This document shows positions 41,401 through 49,004 of a stretch of DNA of 49,004 bases, in pieces. Position 1 is the stretch's first letter; each line of letters starts with the position of its first letter. The notes below the pieces were generated by a model. It saw nothing but the letters and a program-made list of their open reading frames with translations. It was not told where the DNA came from and ran no database searches. This DNA comes from Pseudomonadota bacterium (lineage in GTDB: Bacteria; Pseudomonadota; Alphaproteobacteria; Sphingomonadales; Sphingomonadaceae): NCBI GenBank assembly GCA_023426225.1, contig JAFABD010000177.1:1-49004 (forward strand). The letters run 5' to 3'. The position numbers were made by a program, and so were the translations under genes.

Positions 41401-43033
41401 GCATCTCGTCGACGACGCGGAAGCCGAAATTCTCGAACACCGGCACGGCATCCGACAGCGCCAGCGCCCCGCCGAGGCGATAGAGCTTGATGCGATAGCT
41501 GCCGGGCTTCTTGGCATGCCGGAAAATCCGCACCGAACGGCTGTCGGAACTGTCGAGCGCGGCGATGCGCAGAATGTCGCTCGCCGCCTCCTCCGGCGTG
41601 TGGCCGGCGCGATAGACCTGCGGGAACGCCTGGGCGAAACGCAGCGCCAGCCGCGTCGCGCCGCTACCCGCCTGGTCGGCAAGCGCGCCCTCGACCGCGG
41701 GCACCCAGCCGCGCACCATCCGCGCGACGCGCGCGTCAAGCGGGCCGGCTTCGGGAAGCACGCCGCCGCCGCGCAGGTCGAGCGTGTAGCGGATCTGCGC
41801 GATCACGCCGTCCTCGAGCGCGATCGTCCAGCTGATCAGCTTGGCGTGCGCCGCCTCGACCAGGATTTCGCCGATGGCTTCGCGATGGCCGCTCTCGATC
41901 TGGTCGCGCGGCAGCCAGACAAAGGCGAAGAGATGGCGGCCGAGCGGGCTGCGCACCAGCACCAGCTTCGACCGCGGGCGATCCGCCACCGACATGGCGG
42001 TGAGCACCAGATTTTCGAGCGATTCGTTGTCGAACGCGGTCGTCAGGTCATGCGGCAGCGAGGTAAGCGCGTGCGTCATCGCCTTGCCGGTATGACCATT
42101 GGGGTCGAAGCCGAACTTGTTCTCCAGCGTTTCGAGCCGCGCGCGCAGCACCGGCACCAGCGCCGGCGGCGTATTGAGTGCCTGGCTGGTCCACAGCCCG
42201 ACATGGATCGACAGGCCGGTAATCTCGCTGCCCGTGCGGATCGGGAGCACGACGATGTCGAGCGGCGTCCGGCGATGCACCGTCGAGACGGCATTCGACT
42301 TGAGCAACAGCGGCACCTCGCCGCCCTTGCGGAAATATTCGACTGCGGCTTCGCGTGAGCTCTCCGCAAGCAGCGGCACGTCGAGCGTGTAGCGGGCCAG
42401 CCCCAGCTGATCGGCGACACTGCCGTCGGTGGCCCATTTTTCATGGCCCAGCAGCGTCATCGCGTCGTCGATGAACCAGCGCAGCAGCGCCTCGCCCTCA
42501 CGCGAGGGGATCTGGGCGGCATCGGCGCCCATCGCCATCTGGAGCGGGCGCCAGTCCTCGACCACGTCACGGACATGTTCGAGCGTGCGTTCGATTTCGG
42601 CCACCAGCGCCCGGCGCGTCTTGGCGTCGGCGCGTTCCATTTCGATGTAGACCATCGATTCGCGCGCGCCTTTCTCCGCGTCGGTACCGATGGCGACCAG
42701 CTTGCCCGTCGCGTCGCGTTCGACCGGAATGACGGGGTGGATGATGCGATGAACGCCCAGATCGTGCGCCGCGATGGCACCCGAGATCGAATCGACCAGG
42801 AACGGCATGTCGTCGTTGACGACCGCCAGCCGCATTCCGCGGCTCTCCTCGTCGGAATAGCTTTCAAGCCGGACGTGCGGGACTCCCGGCGGACGCGTGG
42901 CCGCCGTCTCCGCGACGAAGCGGGCGGCTTCCGCGCGCTCCGCCTCCTCAAAACCCTCCAGCTCTCCCGGCAGCGCCCCTTCGAGCAGCCGCGCTTCGAA
43001 CGCGTGCGTTAGCGACGTCATCATGGTTTTCAT
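38411..43033 (-). CDS. gdhB: NAD-specific glutamate dehydrogenase, large (180-kDa) type
   Basis: This very large 1,540-residue enzyme belongs to the GDH180 group, which deaminates glutamate to 2-oxoglutarate with NAD and usually acts in catabolism. Long ACT-like regulatory regions occupy the N-terminal ~700 residues. The catalytic core has GGLRWSDRRDDFRTEILGLM, then NAVIVPTGAKGGFYPK with the active-site lysine, and GDMSGDVFGNGM. ATGs at 43033, 43024 and 43021 are all possible starts; no clear ribosome site helps. The symbol is by family analogy. The preceding PAS gene is on the same strand, 141 bp upstream. Confidence 0.95.
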   Translation of the reverse strand: MKTMMTSLTHAFEARLLEGALPGELEGFEEAERAEAARFVAETAATRPPGVPHVRLESYSDEESRGMRLAVVNDDMPFLVDSISGAIAAHDLGVHRIIHPVIPVERDATGKLVAIGTDAEKGARESMVYIEMERADAKTRRALVAEIERTLEHVRDVVEDWRPLQMAMGADAAQIPSREGEALLRWFIDDAMTLLGHEKWATDGSVADQLGLARYTLDVPLLAESSREAAVEYFRKGGEVPLLLKSNAVSTVHRRTPLDIVVLPIRTGSEITGLSIHVGLWTSQALNTPPALVPVLRARLETLENKFGFDPNGHTGKAMTHALTSLPHDLTTAFDNESLENLVLTAMSVADRPRSKLVLVRSPLGRHLFAFVWLPRDQIESGHREAIGEILVEAAHAKLISWTIALEDGVIAQIRYTLDLRGGGVLPEAGPLDARVARMVRGWVPAVEGALADQAGSGATRLALRFAQAFPQVYRAGHTPEEAASDILRIAALDSSDSRSVRIFRHAKKPGSYRIKLYRLGGALALSDAVPVFENFGFRVVDEMPTELANGAFIHDFEVVPAGAAPVLERDPTVVEAAIAAVLEGKAENDLLNRLIVEADMAPSAVVLFRAWFRYLRQTGMSYGMGTVVDALRRAPGVGKALIERFSAAHDPARAGDSQQAIEAATQAINTGLDQVSAIDDDRILRALKGVVTATLRTNAFAPASAEALAFKLDSAKVPGLPQPLPWREIWVYSPRVEGIHLRAGPVARGGLRWSDRRDDFRTEILGLMKAQRVKNAVIVPTGAKGGFYPKQLPSPAVDRDAWLAEGTESYRIFIRSLLSITDNIVAGKVVHPEGVNILDGEDPYFVVAADKGTATFSDVANKIATDRNFWLGDAFASGGSHGYDHKAMGITAKGAWVSVRRHFLEMGIDVQSEPVRVAGCGDMSGDVFGNGMLLSKAVKLVAAFDHRHIFLDPDPDPATSWDERARLFALPRSSWADYDPKLISAGGGVFARTEKSIPLSTEIRAMLGIEAEELDPTSLISAILRAPIDLLWFGGIGTYVKAAHEAHIEVGDPANDRLRVNAEEVRARVIGEGANLGVTQAARIAFAGNGGRINTDFIDNSAGVDCSDNEVNIKIALNREVIEGRLGFEDRNKLLAEMTDEVAHLVLEDNRLQTLALSFMEAGGAVSLPSYLRVIEMLESAGRLDRAVEGIATNEDLLRRAQDGKGLTRPELAVLLASAKLALQDAIEQRQLGLLPELENDLRAAFPAPMQTRFEKAIDEHRLRGEIVATKLANRIVNRMGVLHPFELAEETGAALGEIAAMFVVAERMFGLADLWQAIETAEVSEEGRLKLIDEVAATVRSHVADLLRVCKPGSYPAEVIDRLLPAIATLDHQAQTLMLEEVRTQSGRLSDRLRAAGASPDLVGKIVRLYELDGVIGIADLSVRRGMDETLLTRAFTQLGKALGLDWAQSAAMRIQTSDPWERLLLSGLARDFQQIRLDFIGRLPDGDPVASLDQWLEAQAPRVHQFSQLVRRARQSATPNAAMLAQIAGHARTLLAR

Positions 43034-43173
43034 AATAGCGCGCTATGCGCCCGAGCGGTGCCGACCTCAAGGCATGTCGGGGCAGAAAGTAACGCGCGAA
43101 ACCAACCGCGTGCCGCCAGTAAGCGTTGTCAGAAGGGCCGATCGCACCCCGGGCGGTGCCGAACGCGCGGCGA

Positions 43174-44430
43174 TCAGGCCGTGGCGCGACGGATGGCGCG
43201 TTCCGTAAGGGCGGCGTCGTCCTCGATGCTGGCGACGATGTCGAGCCCGTCCTTGCCGGCGCGCGCCAGCAGCACGACGAACGCGCCCTCCGCTGCCGCA
43301 ACCGGAATCCGGGCGGCGACGTGGGCGAGGGGCGGGCGCCGGCGCAGTTCTGCCGTCGCTGCCGCGACGGCATCGACGCGGGCGGAAGGACGGCGTTCGG
43401 CGCGTTCGGCGCGGACAACGCCCTTGATGCCGCCTTCGGCCAGCTCGAGATAGGCATCGAGCCCGCCCTGCGGTACGCCGTGGCGCCGCGCGTGGCTGAG
43501 CACTGCGGCGAACTCGGTGATCCGCGTCTTGTCATAATCGGCGCCGAAGATGAGCTTGACCGCCGGCGTCATCGGCGCGCGCGCCTGTGCGGTCAGTCCG
43601 GCGTCGGCCAGAAGGGCGGCATAGCCCTCGGGATCGGCCTCGGTTGCCAGGGTGAAATCATAGGCGCGACCAAGCGCGCGATAGAGTGCGGCGCGGCTCC
43701 GCGTATCGGCGGCGCGGGCGGCCGCGGCCGATTCGCGTGCGAGCATCAGCCGGTCGGCGAGCGTCGCATCGTCGCGCAGCACCGGCGCGGGTGCGTCCAG
43801 CCCGGCACTGGGACCGTCGGCCCAGACGGTGGCGACCGGCGTCTGTGGCTGGGCGCGTCGCGACTGCTCGACTTCGGCAGCGAGGCGCGCCTGTGCCTCG
43901 GCATCGACGAGTTCCTTCCAGTTGATGACGCCGTAGATGAAGTCGATCGTGGCGCCGTCGGACGAGAACGGCATCAGAATGCCGCGATACAGCGTGTTGT
44001 GCCCGCGCTGGCTGACGAATTCGGCTTCGAAGCCGATCGGCGCGCGATTGGCGATGATCTGCATGTAATGGTCGGTCAGCCGCGACAGCAGCGAACGGCT
44101 GGGCACGTCGGCGATTCGGGTGATCTGGGCATCGACGCCGCATTCGGCGCGGAGCGCGACGCCGAGATAGCGGATTGCCGGATCCTCGATCCCGCCGGTG
44201 AAGTCGATCAGGACGCTGTGCGGGCCGAAATCGGCGATGCTCGCCGGATCGAGATCCTCGATCGACGGATAGGCGCGGCCGCGCAGGAGCGACACCCAGT
44301 GGTTATAGGCGCGCACGTGCATCCGCCGTTCATCGTTGCCGATTTCGACGGGGCGTTCGGCGATCGTCTCGTCATCGACCGGAGCGGGAGTCGAATCGAG
44401 CGGGTGCCGGATGCCGCGAGCCATGTTCAT
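43174..44430 (-). CDS. PAS-domain protein (PAS_5 type)
   Basis: The chosen start (ATG 44430, MNMARGIRHPLDSTPAP) has GGAG six bases upstream and gives 418 residues; a GTG at 44466 and an ATG at 44442 are alternatives. About residues 25-190 form a PAS_5-type domain with HWVSLLRGRAYPSIEDLDPA, IRYLGVALRAECG and FEAEFVSQRGHNTLYRGILMP, the usual signs of this alphaproteobacterial family. The rest is helical without any histidine-kinase or output motif I recognise. It may be a soluble sensor or adaptor. The divergent gap to the tRNA-Thr gene holds no gene. Confidence 0.82.
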   Translation of the reverse strand: MNMARGIRHPLDSTPAPVDDETIAERPVEIGNDERRMHVRAYNHWVSLLRGRAYPSIEDLDPASIADFGPHSVLIDFTGGIEDPAIRYLGVALRAECGVDAQITRIADVPSRSLLSRLTDHYMQIIANRAPIGFEAEFVSQRGHNTLYRGILMPFSSDGATIDFIYGVINWKELVDAEAQARLAAEVEQSRRAQPQTPVATVWADGPSAGLDAPAPVLRDDATLADRLMLARESAAAARAADTRSRAALYRALGRAYDFTLATEADPEGYAALLADAGLTAQARAPMTPAVKLIFGADYDKTRITEFAAVLSHARRHGVPQGGLDAYLELAEGGIKGVVRAERAERRPSARVDAVAAATAELRRRPPLAHVAARIPVAAAEGAFVVLLARAGKDGLDIVASIEDDAALTERAIRRATA

Positions 44431-44555
44431 CTGCTGCTCCATGGAGGGCGAGTTGAGGGTGCCCACATGATGAACGGGGCTTTTGCACGCTGCGTGGTAA
44501 ACGGGTCGTAAAGCGGGGGTGGCAAAGTTTTTTGCGCGTGGGGCGTCGCGAGTGC

Positions 44556-44584
44556 TTGTCAGCCCCGAATCATGCTGGTAAGCG
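44556..44584 (+). promoter_or_regulatory. Weak candidate promoter before tRNA-Thr
   Basis: TTGTCA (44556-44561) is followed after 17 bp by TAAGCG, 34 bp before the tRNA 5' end. The -35 is good and the -10 poor. It is the only candidate in this gap. Confidence 0.3.
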
Positions 44585-44617
44585 CGCCGCTCCCAAGGCA
44601 GAAACGCTTCCGGGAAG

Positions 44618-44693
44618 GCCGCTTTAGCTCAGCTGGTAGAGCATCGCATTCGTAATGCGGGGGTCGCAGGTTCGAGTCCTGCAAGCGGCACCA
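44618..44693 (+). tRNA. tRNA-Thr (CGT)
   Basis: A complete 76-nt cloverleaf starts GCCGCTTTAGCTCAGC and ends AAGCGGCACCA. The acceptor stem GCCGCTT/AAGCGGC has discriminator A and an encoded CCA. The anticodon loop TTCGTAA gives anticodon CGT, reading ACG (Thr). Anticodon stem is TCGCA/TGCGG and the T arm is GCAGG TTCGAGT CCTGC. Confidence 0.97.
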
Positions 44694-44814
44694 CTCACTC
44701 CACCAAGCATCGGTAAAAGTCGCAGGGAATTGCGGTAAAGCGGACCTGACGCGGTTCCGCACCCTTCCGCTTTGGCAGTCGGCTGGAAATGCTAAGCGTG
44801 GTTTCCCCGTTGCC

Positions 44815-45204
44815 CTATGGGGCGGGGCGAATCGCCAGGCTTCTGCCCTCGATGTCCAGGCGTTGCATCGCTTCTGGCCATGCCGGCAATGTGTCGGTCG
44901 GCTGCGCCCAGCGCACCACGCGCGCTTCGGCGGCCCATCGCGCCAGGCGCGGCATGGCTGCCGCGTGCGCGCCCTCATGAACATAGGCGAACATCGCTTC
45001 CGGATCGCGCCACAGGGTCATCGTCCAGTAGGTCAGCGCCGCTTCCGGGCGCAACGCCCAGTCCATCATTCCGTCCGCCGTTTCGAGCTGCCGAATGGTG
45101 CGTCGCGCGTGAAGCAGGAAAGGCGCGAGCACCCATAGCGATCGAACGCGAAATCGCGTGACGCTGACGACCGTTCGGGCCGCGGTGTCCGGGACGTCGA
45201 TCAC
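44815..45204 (-). CDS. Small monooxygenase-like (dimeric alpha/beta barrel) protein
   Basis: The 129-residue protein starts MIDVPDTAARTVVSVTRFRV. Alternating strands and helices (VVSVTRFRVR, then TYWTMTLWRDPEAMFAYVHEG, then ARVVRWAQ) fit the ferredoxin-like dimeric alpha/beta-barrel family of antibiotic-biosynthesis monooxygenases and similar DUF3291-type proteins. No cofactor motif is expected or seen. It overlaps the dehydrogenase gene by ATGA. Activity and substrate are unknown. The 120 bp between it and the tRNA show no gene. Confidence 0.7.
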   Translation of the reverse strand: MIDVPDTAARTVVSVTRFRVRSLWVLAPFLLHARRTIRQLETADGMMDWALRPEAALTYWTMTLWRDPEAMFAYVHEGAHAAAMPRLARWAAEARVVRWAQPTDTLPAWPEAMQRLDIEGRSLAIRPAP

Positions 45205-46319
45205 AACGTCACCACCAGCTTGCGGGCGGAGACGCCCCGCCGCTGTCGTTCCAGCGCCTCGGCGATGGATGCCAGGCCGTGGCCGACGACGATCGCCTCC
45301 GGCGCGGCGAGATAGCGCCCGCTCGCGAGAGCCTCCGGCAAGAAATCCTCATAGATCATGGGGCCGACTGCGTTGCCCAGCAGCGAACTGCCCCAGATCA
45401 TCTTGGTGTTCACGCCGTTGCGGTGCGCTTTCAGGGCGAGGCGCGCGTTGCGGAAGAGCATGCTTGCGACGATCGGCGCCATGCGCCGCAACCGGCCTCC
45501 CGCTGCGGGAACGTCATCGAACGAAACCGGCGGCGACGCCACGGCGACGAAGCGATTGCCTTCGCAGGCCGCGACGATATCGATGCACCGTTCCGTTGCG
45601 CCGACCCCGATCGCAATGGCCCCGGCGACATCGCGGCCATGCAATGCGCGGCGGATGTTCCCTACCGCGGCGGCGTCGCGGTAATCGAACATCTCGGTTG
45701 CGCCGAGCCGCTCGAGAAGTCCGAAATTGGCGCGCGATGCCGTCGCCACCACGCGGCATCCCGCGGCGACCGCAAGCTGGATGGCGTTCATGCCGACGCT
45801 CGTCGAGCCGCCCCAGACGAGAACGGTTTTCCCGCTCGGCTTCGGGACAGGCGCGGGGGGAGCGAGTGCCAGGAAGTCCGGCTGGAACAGCCCGCATGCG
45901 GCGGTCGAAAGGGCAAGCGGCAACACCGTGGCCGCCTCGAAGGCGAGATCGTCCGGCAATGGCGAGGCCATATGGGCGAGCAGGATCACCTCGTGCTGGA
46001 ATCCCCCCTCTGCCGCCCGGTTTCGCGTCCTGTCCGATCCGACGGCGTGGCCGAGCACGCGGTCGCCGACCCGGAACCGCGTGACTCCGCGGCCCAGCGC
46101 GATCACCTCTCCCGCAACGTCCGAACCGGGAATGAACGGGTAAGCCAGATACGGGGTGATGAGATCGCCCATCGTCTGCATCAGCCGATCAAACGGGTTC
46201 ACCGCCAGCGCCCGAACGCGCACGGCGATTTCCCCTTCCGCCGGGACGGGCTGTGGCGCTGGACCGATCGTGAAGCGTCCGCGCTTGCGGGGCAGCCAAA
46301 GGGCAAGGTTTTCGGCCAT
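45201..46319 (-). CDS. Quinone-oxidoreductase-like MDR dehydrogenase
   Basis: This 372-residue medium-chain dehydrogenase/reductase has the GroES-like N-terminal domain (VRALAVNPFDRLMQT, FIPGSDVAGEVIALG, FRVGDRVLG). The Rossmann NAD(P)-binding fold shows TVLVWGGSTSVGMNAIQLA, followed by VVATAS and RLGATEMFDYRD. The zinc-ligand cysteines of alcohol dehydrogenases are not apparent, so it probably uses NADPH without zinc, as quinone reductases do. It is divergent from an AraC-type regulator (97 bp). Confidence 0.9.
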   Translation of the reverse strand: MAENLALWLPRKRGRFTIGPAPQPVPAEGEIAVRVRALAVNPFDRLMQTMGDLITPYLAYPFIPGSDVAGEVIALGRGVTRFRVGDRVLGHAVGSDRTRNRAAEGGFQHEVILLAHMASPLPDDLAFEAATVLPLALSTAACGLFQPDFLALAPPAPVPKPSGKTVLVWGGSTSVGMNAIQLAVAAGCRVVATASRANFGLLERLGATEMFDYRDAAAVGNIRRALHGRDVAGAIAIGVGATERCIDIVAACEGNRFVAVASPPVSFDDVPAAGGRLRRMAPIVASMLFRNARLALKAHRNGVNTKMIWGSSLLGNAVGPMIYEDFLPEALASGRYLAAPEAIVVGHGLASIAEALERQRRGVSARKLVVTL

Positions 46320-46416
46320 CGTCTTTCCTCGTCAGGGCGGGGCCTCGATAAAGGCTTACCGTCGGACGGCCCATGCGCTAGGGTCCGATTTTTCGTCGCG
46401 ATCGTCTGGAAACTCG

Positions 46417-47325
46417 ATGGATCCGTTGTCAGACGTGCTGTCGATGTTGAAGCCGCAGGGCTATGGCCTGCGTGAACTGGACGCCGGCGGCGACTGGGCG
46501 CTCGACTTTCCTGCCAGCGAAAGCATGCGGTGCTATGCGTTGGACAAGGGGGCATGCTGGCTCGCCATCGACGGCGAAGCGACGCCGTATCGCCTGACGG
46601 CAGGCGACGTCGTGCTGCTTTCCGGTGGAAATCGCTATCGGCTCTATGACGGCGCGCCGACCGTCACGACCAACGCCTTCGACTTCTTTCCAGCCGTACC
46701 GGCCGGGCATCGTGCGGTGCTGAACGGCGGTGGAGGCTGCGCGGGGGTGGGCGGCTATTTTCATTTCAACGGGTTGCAGGCCGAGAGGTTGCTGGCCGTG
46801 CTTCCGCCGGTCGTCCATATCGATGATGCGGCGAGCAAGGCGGCGCTGCGCTCGGCGGTCGATCGGCTGCTGCTGGAGTTGCGCGACCCGCGGCCCGGCA
46901 GCGTGCTGATGGGAGAGCATCTCGCCCAGATGCTGTTGATCGAAGCGCTGCGGTTGCACCTCCTCCGCAGTAGCGAAGGTCGGACCGGGTGGTTGTTCGC
47001 GCTGGCCGATCCGCGGATCGCCGCCGCCCTGGCGGCCATGCACGGGGAGCCCGCGCGCGCATGGGCGCTGCACGACCTTGCGCGTATCGCGGGTATGTCT
47101 CGGTCCACTTTCGCGTTACGATTCAAGGAGAAAGTCGGTGAGACGCCGGGCGAGTATCTGACGCGTTGGCGCATGCTGCTGGCGGCGGACCGTCTGGCGC
47201 ATGGCGGAACGATCGCCGCGGTTGCGGCCCTGGTCGGCTATCGATCTGAAAGCGCCTTTGGTGCGGCGTTCCGACGCGTCATGGGGCGATCGCCGGGTCG
47301 CTTCGTGCGGGCGGCGGAAGCCTGA
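46417..47325 (+). CDS. AraC-family regulator with N-terminal cupin
   Basis: From the ATG at 46417 it has 302 residues. The N-terminal AraC-type cupin_6 domain contains MRCYALDKGACWLAIDG and YRLTAGDVVLLSGGNRYRL. Two helix-turn-helix units follow near the C-terminus: ALHDLARIAGMSRSTFALRF, and IAAVAALVGYRSESAFGAAF with the usual final RVMGRSPGRFVRA. Such regulators often control an adjacent divergent oxidoreductase, here the MDR/monooxygenase-like operon. Inducer unknown. Confidence 0.93.
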   Translation: MDPLSDVLSMLKPQGYGLRELDAGGDWALDFPASESMRCYALDKGACWLAIDGEATPYRLTAGDVVLLSGGNRYRLYDGAPTVTTNAFDFFPAVPAGHRAVLNGGGGCAGVGGYFHFNGLQAERLLAVLPPVVHIDDAASKAALRSAVDRLLLELRDPRPGSVLMGEHLAQMLLIEALRLHLLRSSEGRTGWLFALADPRIAAALAAMHGEPARAWALHDLARIAGMSRSTFALRFKEKVGETPGEYLTRWRMLLAADRLAHGGTIAAVAALVGYRSESAFGAAFRRVMGRSPGRFVRAAEA

Positions 47326-47391
47326 TGCCCCCGTCGTGGGTAGTGCCGGCGCGCGCCGTCCCCCCGGGATCGCCGCCCAATGGCCCGACGG

Positions 47392-47417
47392 ACCGCGCAG
47401 GGCGGGGCGGTTTTTTG
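47392..47417 (+). terminator. Possible terminator after the AraC-type gene
   Basis: ACCGC (47392-47396) pairs with GCGGT (47407-47411), followed directly by TTTTTTG. The stem is short with a 10-base loop, so it is a weaker candidate than the one after the ShlB-type gene. The AraC stop is 67 bp upstream. Confidence 0.5.
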
Positions 47418-47497
47418 TCGTTGGGGGGCGTTCGGGTGGCGTTTCGGCGCAATCGGGGGCGATTTCGTGCCGTTGCGCGGCGCGCGATGACGTGACG

Positions 47498-47526
47498 AAA
47501 AAGGGCGGCCCCGCAAGGCCGCCCTT
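47498..47526 (-). terminator. Rho-independent terminator of the ShlB/FhaC-type gene
   Basis: On the minus strand AAGGGCGGCC and GGCCGCCCTT form a perfect 10-bp stem (47517-47526 with 47501-47510) around TTGCGG, followed by TTTCG, giving a run of five Ts. It lies 26 bp after the stop of the minus-strand gene. Confidence 0.85.
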
Positions 47527-47552
47527 CGTCGTTTCCGGACCGGATCGACCGG

Positions 47553-49004
47553 TCAGAAGCGCAGCGACACGCGCACATTGCCGCGGACATCGCCCGCGCG
47601 CGTTTCGCCCTGGTCGGCGAGCGCCACCGCGGCGTCGGCGCTGACCGCGAGATGGTTGGCGAAGCCGAGATCGAGCCCGAGCCCGGCGCTGCCGACCACG
47701 CGCGAATCCTCGCCGCCGGCACGACCGGCATAGCCGCTTTCGACGAACAGCGACGGCGTCCACTGAACCGCGGTGCGGCCGGTGCCGAGCACGCCCGCAT
47801 TCCAGCGGAGCTGGTTGCGCGCGAGCACGATCCGGTCGAACGCGCCGTCGTCGAGCGTATAGGCGCGCACCTGGCCCGGGCCGCCGAGGCCGCGCTGTTC
47901 GGTCTGCGGCAGCGCGGTGCCCGCGATCTGCCAGTCGATCGACTGGACCAGGTCGAACTTGCCGAAGCGCGTCCGCCGATAGACCGAACCCGTGGTGTAG
48001 AGATATTGCGACTGGTCGAACCCGCCGCGCGACGCGAGCGCGAAGGCGCGACCGGTGTTGCGGTCGGTGATCCCGCCGGGGCTGAAATGCACCGACACGT
48101 CGAGCCCGGTCTCGCCGGTCGAATCATAGCCGTGCCACGCATAGCCGAGGTTGAACTGGCCGACGTCATATTCGGTGCGGCTGATCGTCGTCGCACCGAA
48201 GCGCAGCTTGCCGCGCTGGGTCTTCCAGTCGATCCCGGCATAGAGCTCGCCCTGGAGCGACGCCGCGAGCGCCGACAGCGCGAGGTGGCCGGTGAGCGAC
48301 CATTCGCGCGTGTGCTGGCGCGAATCGAACGCCTGCACCGGCTGCGACGACACGATGTCGGCGAAGTCGAGTTCGAGATAGGCGCGCGGCGATACCGGCG
48401 CGGTCACGCGCGCGGAATGGCTGACATAACGCTTCGACCCGACCGGCACATGGCCGAGATCGGCAAGCCGCTGGCCCGAGGTCGTGAGCTGATAGCTGCC
48501 CCAGATGTCGGTGCCCGGCACGCCCGCGAGCAGATTGAAGAAATAGCGGTCGCGCCCGGTGCGCGGCGACCCCGAATTGGCATAGCCGCCGCCCACGCTG
48601 ATCGGCGTGACTTCGCGCGCCTTGTAGACCACGTCGGTGGCCCCCGCCGTGTCGGCGGGCGCGAACACCGCCTCGACCCGGCGGAAGGGATAGCGGTTCA
48701 CCCAGTCGAGATCCTCCGCGAGCGCGTCGAACCCGATCGGTTCGCCCGGCGCCTGACGGATCGCCCCGGCGATGCGCCGCGCCCCGGCCGCTCCGACGCC
48801 TTCGACGCGCGCGGTGCCGAGCCGGTATTCGGCGACGCGCAGCACCAGCCGCCCCTCGCTGAGATCCTGTTCGGGCGCGCTGACATGGATGAAGGGATAG
48901 CCCGCATCACGCCAGGCGCGCGCGACCTCGGCCTTGATGTCGGCGATCAGCCGCAGCGACAGCGGCCGGCCGAGATAGGGGCGCAGCCGCGCCTCGAGCC
49001 GGGG
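47553..49004 (-). CDS. ShlB/FhaC/HecB-family two-partner-secretion transporter (C-terminal part)
   Basis: The reading frame continues through the window's right edge, so this is a partial gene (484 codons seen). The sequence from the edge reads LEARLRPYLGRPLSLRLIAD, then AWRDAGYPFIHVSAPEQDL and GRLVLRVAEYRLG, the POTRA region of TpsB transporters. The 16-strand barrel follows, with GGGYANSGSPRTGRDRYFF, RGLGGPGQVRAYTLDDGAF (the conserved GGxxxVRGY-type element) and a terminal NVRVSLRF. A GTG within the frame at 48845 is not a true start. It exports one large TpsA protein, whose gene would lie to the right. Confidence 0.9.
   Translation of the reverse strand, partial: PRLEARLRPYLGRPLSLRLIADIKAEVARAWRDAGYPFIHVSAPEQDLSEGRLVLRVAEYRLGTARVEGVGAAGARRIAGAIRQAPGEPIGFDALAEDLDWVNRYPFRRVEAVFAPADTAGATDVVYKAREVTPISVGGGYANSGSPRTGRDRYFFNLLAGVPGTDIWGSYQLTTSGQRLADLGHVPVGSKRYVSHSARVTAPVSPRAYLELDFADIVSSQPVQAFDSRQHTREWSLTGHLALSALAASLQGELYAGIDWKTQRGKLRFGATTISRTEYDVGQFNLGYAWHGYDSTGETGLDVSVHFSPGGITDRNTGRAFALASRGGFDQSQYLYTTGSVYRRTRFGKFDLVQSIDWQIAGTALPQTEQRGLGGPGQVRAYTLDDGAFDRIVLARNQLRWNAGVLGTGRTAVQWTPSLFVESGYAGRAGGEDSRVVGSAGLGLDLGFANHLAVSADAAVALADQGETRAGDVRGNVRVSLRF

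Noticed and set aside
38237..42358. 1,373-codon open frame on the plus strand
   Set aside because: It is antisense to the strongly supported glutamate dehydrogenase gene; its Arg/Ala/Gln-rich composition is typical of shadow frames in high-GC DNA.
44694..44814. Possible att site or integrase remnant downstream of tRNA-Thr
   Set aside because: No repeat of the tRNA 3' end was found on the far side of the cassette and no integrase gene is present.
44559..44984. Open frame on the minus strand containing WCRLQDSNLRPPHYECDALP
   Set aside because: This peptide is the well-known antisense translation of a tRNA (here tRNA-Thr); it is not a gene.
48698..48910. Apparent gene start of the ShlB-type protein at an internal GTG (48845)
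   Set aside because: The same frame continues with clear POTRA sequence to the window edge, so the gene is partial and the internal codon is not its start.

Overview
This is a high-GC chromosomal window from an alphaproteobacterium, most likely a member of the Sphingomonadaceae (Sphingomonas or a near relative). I infer this from the proteins rather than from any 16S gene. The supporting features are a suf operon led by a SUF-type Rrf2 regulator, a K+-independent H+-pyrophosphatase, the ~1,540-residue NAD-glutamate dehydrogenase, a CobS/CobT pair, a short-form HisG, and dense packing with many ATGA/GTGA overlaps. The content is mostly housekeeping, with a few accessory modules. I see no prophage, IS element, CRISPR array or plasmid gene.

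Layout. 1-3062 (minus): 5' end of an acyl-CoA synthetase, gamma-glutamyltransferase and dihydroorotate dehydrogenase. 3063-3300: a divergent gap with a strong hairpin. 3301-10705 (plus): an AraC-type regulator, a SUF Rrf2 regulator, then sufB, an uncharacterised small exported protein, sufC, sufD, sufS, a DUF59 SufT-like protein and sufA, most of them translationally coupled. 10829-12437: a GreA/GreB-type factor and an exported beta-helix protein. 12456-15738: an asparagine-synthetase-like protein without the usual glutaminase cysteine, divergent from an O-antigen-ligase/exosortase-A-type O-glycosylation ligase, which suggests an envelope polysaccharide function. 15735-18485: an EamA transporter and aromatic/aspartate aminotransferase pair, divergent from an Lrp-type regulator.

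18555-20595 (minus): an infA-maf-RNase E/G-like-yacG-tRNA-Phe string. 20823-26531 (minus): hisG-hisD-nusB-thiL-hppA. 26708-31059: a DUF2332 protein, an epoxide-hydrolase-like protein, a bolA-Nudix-pirin operon and a DnaJ-domain protein. 31087-35025 (minus): a catecholate-type TonB receptor, a Sel1-repeat protein and a PiuC/YbiX dioxygenase, preceded by two near-identical palindromes that look like Fur-type boxes. 35087-38204 (minus): cobS-cobT plus a ribbon-helix-helix protein. 38411-44430 (minus): NAD-glutamate dehydrogenase and a PAS-domain protein. 44618-47325: tRNA-Thr followed by a dehydrogenase/monooxygenase-like pair and a divergent AraC regulator. 47553-49004 (minus): a two-partner-secretion (ShlB/FhaC) outer-membrane transporter cut by the window end.

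Iron and Fe-S biology recurs: the suf operon builds Fe-S clusters under a Cys-containing sensor, BolA-type proteins act in Fe-S/iron handling, and the receptor-Sel1-dioxygenase operon is an iron-siderophore uptake module. I found no clearly new system. The best leads are the uncharacterised exported protein inside the suf operon, the unlabelled operators (SUF palindrome, paired Fur-like boxes, phased Lrp-gene repeats), the hairpin upstream of the AraC gene, and the Cys-less asparagine-synthetase homologue beside the O-ligase.
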